Positions 58,982 through 64,000 of a stretch of 64,000 nt of DNA are shown piece after piece. This stretch comes from Acidiluteibacter ferrifornacis (GTDB lineage: Bacteria > Bacteroidota > Bacteroidia > Flavobacteriales_E > Vicingaceae), in assembly GCF_009909615.1 (NCBI RefSeq), contig NZ_WWNE01000007.1, positions 229,669-293,668 of the forward strand. The letters are read 5' to 3'. The notes under the pieces are model-generated. The model worked only from the letters and a program-made list of their open reading frames with translations, was not told the DNA's origin and ran no database searches. The stretch's first letter is position 1; the number at the start of each line of letters is the position of its first letter. The position numbers and the translations under genes are program-made.

Positions 58982-60796
58982 TTATATCCTCGCCTGATAC
59001 GTATACAAATCAAAGTAACGCCCTTCAGATTGAATCAACTCTTCGTGGTTTCCTCGCTCTACAATTCGTCCATCTTCAATGACTAATATTTGGTCTGCTT
59101 TTTTGATGGTGCTCAATCGGTGAGCAATCACGAAAGTGGTTCTTCCTTTCATCAGTTCATTCAAACTTTTCTGAATCAATGCTTCACTTTCATTGTCGAG
59201 ATTAGAGGTCGCTTCATCTAAAATTATAATCTTAGGATCGGCCAAAATCGCTCTTGCAATCGCAATTCGCTGGCGCTGTCCACCTGAAAGCTTCACCCCT
59301 CTTTCCCCGATTAAGGTATCTAAACCTTCATCAAAACGATCGGTAAATTCATTCACATATGCTGAGTTTACAGCATTCTGTAATTGTTCTTCAGTAGCAT
59401 TTGGTCGTGGGAATAATATATTTTCACGAATAGTTCCCTCAAACAAAAACTCATCTTGTAAAACAACGCCTAAATTTCTTCTATAATGGTTCAATTTCAC
59501 TTTAGATAAATCTTTTCCATCGATGGTAATCATTCCTGACTTTGGATTTAAGAAAGTGGCAGACAATCCAGCAATAGTAGATTTTCCAGAACCAGAACTT
59601 CCCACTAAAGCGGTAACTGTTCCCGAAGCAGCTTCGAAACTTATATTATGAATCACTTCTTTTCCTTTTTCGTAAGCAAATGAGACATCCTTGAATTCAA
59701 TATTTCCAATCACATTGGGCAGTTCTTCTGTTCTATTTCCAGCATCTTCTTCGGCTTCCATATTCATCAACTCCTCTGTGCGGTCTAAGCCTGCCATGGC
59801 CTCGGTCAATTGACTCCCGATATTGCTCATCTGAACAATCGGTGCAATCATAAAACCTAATAAAAGCGTAAAGGATAAGAAATCTCCAACGGTCAGGTCT
59901 CCAGTCATAATTTTATATCCGCCGATTCCCATTATTCCTGTAGAAGCTAATCCCAATAGAAAAGTAGACGAACTGGTCATAGCGGCCGTGGCTGTTAAAC
60001 TTCTTTTCACATTGTTGAATAACCGCTCTACTCCTTCTTCAAAGGTTTTATTTTCCTGTTCCTCTGCGTTGAATGCTTTAATGACTCGAACTCCTGCTAA
60101 CGATTCTGTTAATCGTCCAGTCACTTCGGCGTTAATCACTCCACGTTTTCTAAAAATCGGTCGAATGTATTTGAAAGCCTTTAACGCAACGACGCCAAAT
60201 ATGGCCACTGGCACCAATACAAAAAGGGTCATAGATGGACTAATTTTAATCAACAACACCAATGATATTACTGCCGTAATCGTTCCTCCAACCATTTGAA
60301 CCAGCCCAGTTCCAATTAAGTTTCGGACTCCCTCTACATCAGTCATAATCCGAGAAACCAACACTCCTGACTTTGTATTATCAAAAAAACTAATCGGCAA
60401 GGAAAGTACTTTTTTCTGCACTTTTGCTCGCAATTCTGAAATCAAATACTGCGCCTGTACACTCAATATTTTGGTCAATAAAAAGGACGTGACTGCTTGA
60501 ACCAAAATTGCAATTCCCACTATCAACAATAGACTATACAGCTGATCATAATCCTTATTAGGGATTACATCATCCAACAGCGCTTTACTTTTCCAAGGCA
60601 ACACCAAACTAGCCAATCGGCTCAAAACAATTAAAAATAATCCGATAAAAACCAACTTCCTTCGTGGCCAAATTATCGTTTTAAAAGCTTGGGCCTTGGT
60701 TACCTTAGAATGCTTTGCAGGCTGCCCTCCTTCTGCCTTGGTATTAAACTTAATCTTTGGGGTCTTCTCCTGAAATCGGTTAAATTTTTTCATCAC
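58982..60796 (-). CDS. MsbA-like ABC exporter (fused permease-ATPase)
   Basis: A 604-residue half-transporter that works as a homodimer. A basic N-terminal extension precedes six membrane helices (about 45-330); the ATPase has Walker A VGSSGSGKST, Q-loop, signature LSGGQRQRIAIARA, Walker B IIILDEATSNLD and the IAHRL switch. Such exporters flip lipid A precursors, lipids or drugs outward. The length is normal. It stands alone, converging with the START gene and divergent from arsR. Confidence 0.92.
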   Translation of the reverse strand: MMKKFNRFQEKTPKIKFNTKAEGGQPAKHSKVTKAQAFKTIIWPRRKLVFIGLFLIVLSRLASLVLPWKSKALLDDVIPNKDYDQLYSLLLIVGIAILVQAVTSFLLTKILSVQAQYLISELRAKVQKKVLSLPISFFDNTKSGVLVSRIMTDVEGVRNLIGTGLVQMVGGTITAVISLVLLIKISPSMTLFVLVPVAIFGVVALKAFKYIRPIFRKRGVINAEVTGRLTESLAGVRVIKAFNAEEQENKTFEEGVERLFNNVKRSLTATAAMTSSSTFLLGLASTGIMGIGGYKIMTGDLTVGDFLSFTLLLGFMIAPIVQMSNIGSQLTEAMAGLDRTEELMNMEAEEDAGNRTEELPNVIGNIEFKDVSFAYEKGKEVIHNISFEAASGTVTALVGSSGSGKSTIAGLSATFLNPKSGMITIDGKDLSKVKLNHYRRNLGVVLQDEFLFEGTIRENILFPRPNATEEQLQNAVNSAYVNEFTDRFDEGLDTLIGERGVKLSGGQRQRIAIARAILADPKIIILDEATSNLDNESEALIQKSLNELMKGRTTFVIAHRLSTIKKADQILVIEDGRIVERGNHEELIQSEGRYFDLYTYQARI

Positions 60797-60865
60797 TAGT
60801 TTTAGAATGTTCGAAGTTAAGCAGGTTATTATTTTATTGAGAAATTAATCCAAATAAATAAAATT

Positions 60866-60899
60866 CATCGTAATATTGCAATATAATATTATACCGATG
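60866..60899 (+). promoter_or_regulatory. Palindromes at the arsR start, probable autoregulatory operator
   Basis: A perfect 12-bp palindrome ATATTGCAATAT (60873-60884) lies inside an outer pair CATCG (60866-60870) and CGATG (60895-60899), the latter containing the arsR ATG. ArsR-type repressors bind such A+T-rich dyads at their own promoter. Confidence 0.6.
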
Positions 60900-61226
60900 G
60901 GAATCACAAAGTCTACACTTTTTACGGAAGAACAAAACGCACTAGCTAAATTGGCGAAAGTCTTAGGACATCCAGCAAGAATAGCAATTATTGAGCACCT
61001 ACTTGCGGCAAATGCTTGTATTAATAATGATTTAGTCCAAGAGTTAGGATTAGCACAAGCTACAATAAGTCAACACTTAAAAGAGCTCAAGCAAATTGGA
61101 ATTATTCAAGGAACCGTTGAAGGCGTTTCCATGAGTTATTGTATTAACCCTGAAAAATGGGCTGAATTAAGTTCCCTTTTTAATCACTTGTTCAATCAAT
61201 ATCAACCTAAAAATAACTGTTGTTGA
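60897..61226 (+). CDS. arsR: ArsR-family repressor of the arsenic operon
   Basis: 109 residues from ATG 60897 (MGITKSTLFTEEQNALA). A winged helix with LAKVLGHPARIAIIEHLL and the recognition helix LGLAQATISQHLKEL. There is one cysteine, Cys33 (NACINND), and a terminal NNCC pair, candidate As(III) ligands but not the classical ELCVCDL motif. It heads the arsR, DUF6428, arsC-like, acr3 series and is divergent from the ABC exporter gene. Palindromes at its start suggest autorepression. Confidence 0.88.
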   Translation: MGITKSTLFTEEQNALAKLAKVLGHPARIAIIEHLLAANACINNDLVQELGLAQATISQHLKELKQIGIIQGTVEGVSMSYCINPEKWAELSSLFNHLFNQYQPKNNCC

Positions 61227-61297
61227 TACTAATTAATCTATAAATGAATAGAATAGTTATTTAATCATACAATTAATACGGTAAAAAAATAGAAATT

Positions 61298-61771
61298 ATG
61301 AAGATATCAGAAATTAAGAATCACTTATCGAATAGCAATCAAATTGCTTTTCAATTGCCAAACGGCGAAATAGTTCCTTCTCACTTTCATGTAACCGAGG
61401 TAGGAGTTGTCTCTAAACACTTCATAGATTGTGGTGGAACTGTTCGAAAAGAAGAAAAAGCCAACTTTCAATTGTGGGAAGCAGATGACTACGATCACCG
61501 CTTGCATCCTGAAAAATTGACCAACATTATCGAGCTTTCTGAAAAAGTGCTAGAAATGGGAGATTTAGAAATTGAGGTAGAATACCAAGGAGACACTATC
61601 GGAAAATACGACCTAGACTTTGATGGTTCAAACTTTTTACTGCTCTCAAAAACTACTGACTGCTTAGCGAAAGATAAATGTGGTATTCCGGAACAGAAGC
61701 CAAGAATCAAAATGAGCGCAATTGGTAATTCAACTGAAACATCTTGCACGCCAGGTGGTGGATGTTGCTAA
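61298..61771 (+). CDS. DUF6428 family protein of arsenic operons
   Basis: A 157-residue soluble protein: QLPNGEIVPSHFHVTEVGVV, FIDCGGTVRKEEKANFQLW, then a Cys-containing tail (CLAKDKCGIP, SCTPGGGCC). I associate this pattern with DUF6428, regularly found between arsR and the arsenate reductase gene in Bacteroidota. The function is unknown; the conserved His/Cys and the GGGCC end suggest arsenic or metal binding. It lies 13 bp before the arsC-like gene. Confidence 0.78.
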   Translation: MKISEIKNHLSNSNQIAFQLPNGEIVPSHFHVTEVGVVSKHFIDCGGTVRKEEKANFQLWEADDYDHRLHPEKLTNIIELSEKVLEMGDLEIEVEYQGDTIGKYDLDFDGSNFLLLSKTTDCLAKDKCGIPEQKPRIKMSAIGNSTETSCTPGGGCC

Positions 61772-61784
61772 ATACAAAAACTAA

Positions 61785-62426
61785 ATGATAACAACACAAC
61801 CTATATTATTTTCTGATATAGAAGCTTCTTTTAGTGGATACAACCACCAAGAAATTTCAGAAGATAGAAAAGCAGTTTTACAACCACTGATCGACTTTAT
61901 TCAAACGAAAGTAGAAAATAAGCAGCCAGTTAGAATCAATTTTATTTGCACCCACAACTCGCGAAGAAGTCATCTGACGCAAGTGTGGGCGCAAACGATG
62001 GCGAAAAATTATAACATCCCGGATGTGGCATGCTATTCTAGCGGGACAGAAACCACTGCCCTATTTCCAAAAGTGGCAGAAACATTAGAAAATACTGGCT
62101 TCAAAGTAAGCAGACTTTCCGATGGAGAAAACCCGATTTACAGTATAAAGTTTGCTGATAATGAATTACCGATTATCGCATTTTCGAAAAAGTTGGATAG
62201 CGAGTTTAATCCAAAAAATGGTTTCGCAGCTGTTATGACTTGTTCACAAGCTGATGGAGCTTGCCCTTTTGTTGTTGGTGCTGAAAAGCGAATTCCAATC
62301 ACTTTTGAGGACCCCAAAATATTTGACAATACACCTCAACAGTCAGAAAAGTATTTAGAACGGAGTATGCAGATTGCCAACGAAATGAACTATGTATTTA
62401 TGACAATAAACCAAAACTTAAAATGA
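61785..62426 (+). CDS. arsC: Low-molecular-weight phosphatase-type arsenate reductase
   Basis: A 213-residue protein with the P-loop [11 protein letters not shown] (CX5R, Cys near 50) of the low-molecular-weight phosphatase/ArsC family, [25 protein letters not shown] carrying further cysteines for the disulfide relay, and [14 protein letters not shown]. It reduces arsenate to arsenite for export. It is longer than classic thioredoxin-coupled ArsC (~130 residues), as usual for the Bacteroidota form. Its stop overlaps the acr3 start by 4 bp, so they are coupled. Confidence 0.9.
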   Translation: MITTQPILFSDIEASFSGYNHQEISEDRKAVLQPLIDFIQTKVENKQPVRINFICTHNSRRSHLTQVWAQTMAKNYNIPDVACYSSGTETTALFPKVAETLENTGFKVSRLSDGENPIYSIKFADNELPIIAFSKKLDSEFNPKNGFAAVMTCSQADGACPFVVGAEKRIPITFEDPKIFDNTPQQSEKYLERSMQIANEMNYVFMTINQNLK

Positions 62427-63448
62427 AAAAGCTAAACTTTATTGACAAAAACCTAACGTTGTGGATCTTTCTAGCGATGTTAATTGGGGTGGCAATTGGT
62501 TATTTTTATCCTAACTCTGCTGACTTTATCAACTCATTTAGTTCGGGCTCTACCAACATTCCAATCGCTATTGGTTTGATTTTAATGATGTATCCACCGT
62601 TGGCAAAGGTCAATTATGCACTTTTGCCCAAAGTTTTCCAAAACGTAAAAGTTCTTTCTGTTTCCTTGCTGCTAAACTGGGTAATTGGACCCATTTTAAT
62701 GTTTGCATTAGCCCTAATTTTCTTGCAAGATCACCCAGGCTATATGATTGGGCTAATTTTAATTGGACTCGCAAGATGTATTGCTATGGTTTTGGTATGG
62801 AACGACTTGGCAGAAGGAAGTCCAGAATATGGAGCAGGGTTGGTCGCATTAAACAGTATTTTTCAAGTATTTGCATATTCATTTTACGCTTGGTTGTTCA
62901 TCACAGTGCTTCCACCCTATTTCGGATTTGAAGGCGCTTTGGTTGACATTTCAATCCGCACCATTGCCGAAAGTGTAGCGATCTATTTAGGTCTACCATT
63001 TCTGATGGGACTTTTGAGTCGATTGATATTGGTGAAATTAAAAGGTGAAGAATGGTATACTAACCGATTCATTCCATTTATTTCTCCATTGACTTTAATT
63101 GCGTTATTGTTCACCATTATCGTAATGTTTTCATTGAAAGGAGAATTGATCGTCCAAATTCCTTTTGATGTATTATTGATTGCTGTTCCACTGATGATTT
63201 ACTTCATCATCATGTTCTTAATTGGATTTTTTGTCAGTAAAGCGACTGGAGCAACCTACGATAAAAATGCAGCCATTTCATTTACTGCAGCCGGCAATAA
63301 TTTCGAATTGGCCATTGCAGTCGCCATAGCCGTTTTCGGACTTAACTCCGATCAAGCTTTTGTTGGTGTGATAGGACCTTTAGTAGAAGTTCCGGCGTTG
63401 ATACTGCTGGTGAGAGTAGCGTTTTGGTTGAGGAAGAAATATTATTAG
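62423..63448 (+). CDS. acr3: ACR3-family arsenite efflux permease
   Basis: A 341-residue permease with ten hydrophobic segments and ACR3 signatures: [18 protein letters not shown] at the start, [23 protein letters not shown] with the conserved essential cysteine, and [21 protein letters not shown]. It exports As(III), the product of the preceding reductase, using the proton gradient. The operon is complete for arsenate resistance. Confidence 0.94.
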   Translation: MKKLNFIDKNLTLWIFLAMLIGVAIGYFYPNSADFINSFSSGSTNIPIAIGLILMMYPPLAKVNYALLPKVFQNVKVLSVSLLLNWVIGPILMFALALIFLQDHPGYMIGLILIGLARCIAMVLVWNDLAEGSPEYGAGLVALNSIFQVFAYSFYAWLFITVLPPYFGFEGALVDISIRTIAESVAIYLGLPFLMGLLSRLILVKLKGEEWYTNRFIPFISPLTLIALLFTIIVMFSLKGELIVQIPFDVLLIAVPLMIYFIIMFLIGFFVSKATGATYDKNAAISFTAAGNNFELAIAVAIAVFGLNSDQAFVGVIGPLVEVPALILLVRVAFWLRKKYY

Positions 63449-63512
63449 TTTCTCCTCCATTCATTTACTGATAGATTGTATTTTTATACGCTAATCAAAC
63501 TACAGCCATAGC

Positions 63513-63995
63513 ATGAATCAAGAAGATACACCAAGACAAGTAAATCCGATTCATTTAATTTTCGTCATTCTAGGATTTATCTGTTTGGGATACTTGGCTA
63601 TTGAATACTTCAATTCTCCAAAAGAAGATTTAAATACTACTACACAAGCACCTGACTCATCTGATTCTTTTGAAAACGATTCTATCTATGACAAAGCTGA
63701 CCTGATGCCTGAATTTAAAGATGGTAAATTAAGTTTGTCCAAATATGTCGGATCTCATGTAGTTTATCCTCCTGAAGCAATAGACAAAGACATTACAGGT
63801 CGAGTGTTTGTGACTTTCGTAGTTAACAAAAATGGAAAAGTTGGAAGTGTAGAATTACTGAAAGGCGTACATCCTTTGCTAGATGAAGCTGCTTTAGAAT
63901 GCGTTAGAAACTTACCTCGTTTTTATGCTGGCGAACAAAACGGAGAAAAAGTAAGGGTTCGAATAAACATCCCGATTAACTTTACGTTGAAGTAA
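63513..63995 (+). CDS. TonB-like energy transducer protein
   Basis: A 160-residue protein with one N-terminal membrane helix (about 13-30: IHLIFVILGFICLGYLAIEYF), an acidic Ser/Asp/Thr-rich linker and a C-terminal TonB domain (about 75-160: YVGSHVVYPPEAIDKDITGRVFVTFVVNKNGKVGSVELLKGVHPLLDEAALECVRNLP, broken here for reading as one region). It should energise outer-membrane receptors with ExbB/ExbD, or act as a stand-alone member. The short linker, without the usual Pro-rich stretch, is unusual for a periplasm-spanning TonB. It has its own transcription start after acr3. Confidence 0.83.
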   Translation: MNQEDTPRQVNPIHLIFVILGFICLGYLAIEYFNSPKEDLNTTTQAPDSSDSFENDSIYDKADLMPEFKDGKLSLSKYVGSHVVYPPEAIDKDITGRVFVTFVVNKNGKVGSVELLKGVHPLLDEAALECVRNLPRFYAGEQNGEKVRVRINIPINFTLK

Positions 63996-64000
63996 AAAGC

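Noticed and set aside
1-64000. rRNA or tRNA genes, insertion sequences with transposase
   Set aside because: I saw no tRNA-like cloverleaf, rRNA segment or transposase in the window; a tRNAscan or ISfinder search was not possible.

Overview
The window is from a Bacteroidota chromosome, probably a marine or aquatic Cytophagia/Flavobacteriia relative; I cannot name a genus. The evidence is the low-GC sequence, promoters with the TAnnTTTG minus-7 element, a type IX secretion sorting domain, DUF6266 and HYC_CC_PP families, TSP3-repeat OmpA proteins and a lipoprotein-type (clade II) NosZ.

Bases 1 to about 32000 look like the cargo half of an integrative element. It opens with the last 25 codons of a tyrosine recombinase, then a hypothetical gene, two small helix-turn-helix proteins, a VirE_N/BT4734-type primase-like protein and a PriCT/DUF3987 helicase-like protein. 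After these (4578-4749) comes an unusual non-coding array: AGGAA words every 9 bp, a central hairpin, then TTCCT words every 9 bp in the opposite orientation. No relaxase or conjugation genes are visible.

A tightly packed defence operon follows (4829-13562): an XRE regulator, type III methyltransferase Mod, DinD, type III endonuclease Res, a RhuM-family protein, and a 688-residue Argonaute/Piwi protein with degenerate catalytic positions. Genes overlap or lie within 6 bp of each other, so Argonaute is probably co-expressed with the type III system. This combination is the best candidate here for an undescribed system.

Two metal modules are stacked directly behind the Argonaute gene. The first (13559-24979) is a copper/silver set: AraC-type regulator with a metal-binding N-terminus, an HMA-MauE protein split by a stop codon, HYC_CC_PP protein, CusA-like RND pump, TolC-like channel, CopB-type ATPase, CusB-like adaptor and a DUF3347 lipoprotein. 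The second (25109-29148) is a Fur-family regulator, TonB-dependent receptor, ICMT-like methyltransferase and a CDF transporter. The last 57 bases of the Argonaute gene are duplicated (59 bp, one mismatch) in front of the Fur gene, so each module begins at the same ATG inside a copy of the repeat. Then come a 0.9-kb strand-asymmetric non-coding stretch, a mercury uptake/sensing operon without a visible merA, a mirror-symmetric polypyrimidine tract and a DUF6943-like gene.

From about 32090 the sequence looks like ordinary chromosome: DUF6266 protein, two GT-C-like membrane proteins reading away from a shared CATG (one frameshifted), prohibitin, a GreA-like factor, a phosphopantetheinyl transferase, an M24 peptidase, an S41 peptidase lipoprotein and two OmpA-family proteins.

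Bases 43707-58081 form a nitrous oxide respiration and copper-handling region. On the minus strand are cytochrome c, fasciclin lipoprotein, nosZ, a membrane protein, nosL, a NosL/outer-membrane-barrel fusion, nosDFY, ric and an oxidase-like membrane protein. Divergent on the plus strand are HYC_CC_PP, an MbnP-like protein with a T9SS signal, an MbnH-like dihaem protein and a second dihaem peroxidase. Palindromes at promoter-relevant positions precede the cytochrome-nosZ operon and ric. The window closes with a START-domain protein, an MsbA-like ABC exporter, an arsenic operon (arsR, DUF6428, arsC-like, acr3) and a TonB-like protein.
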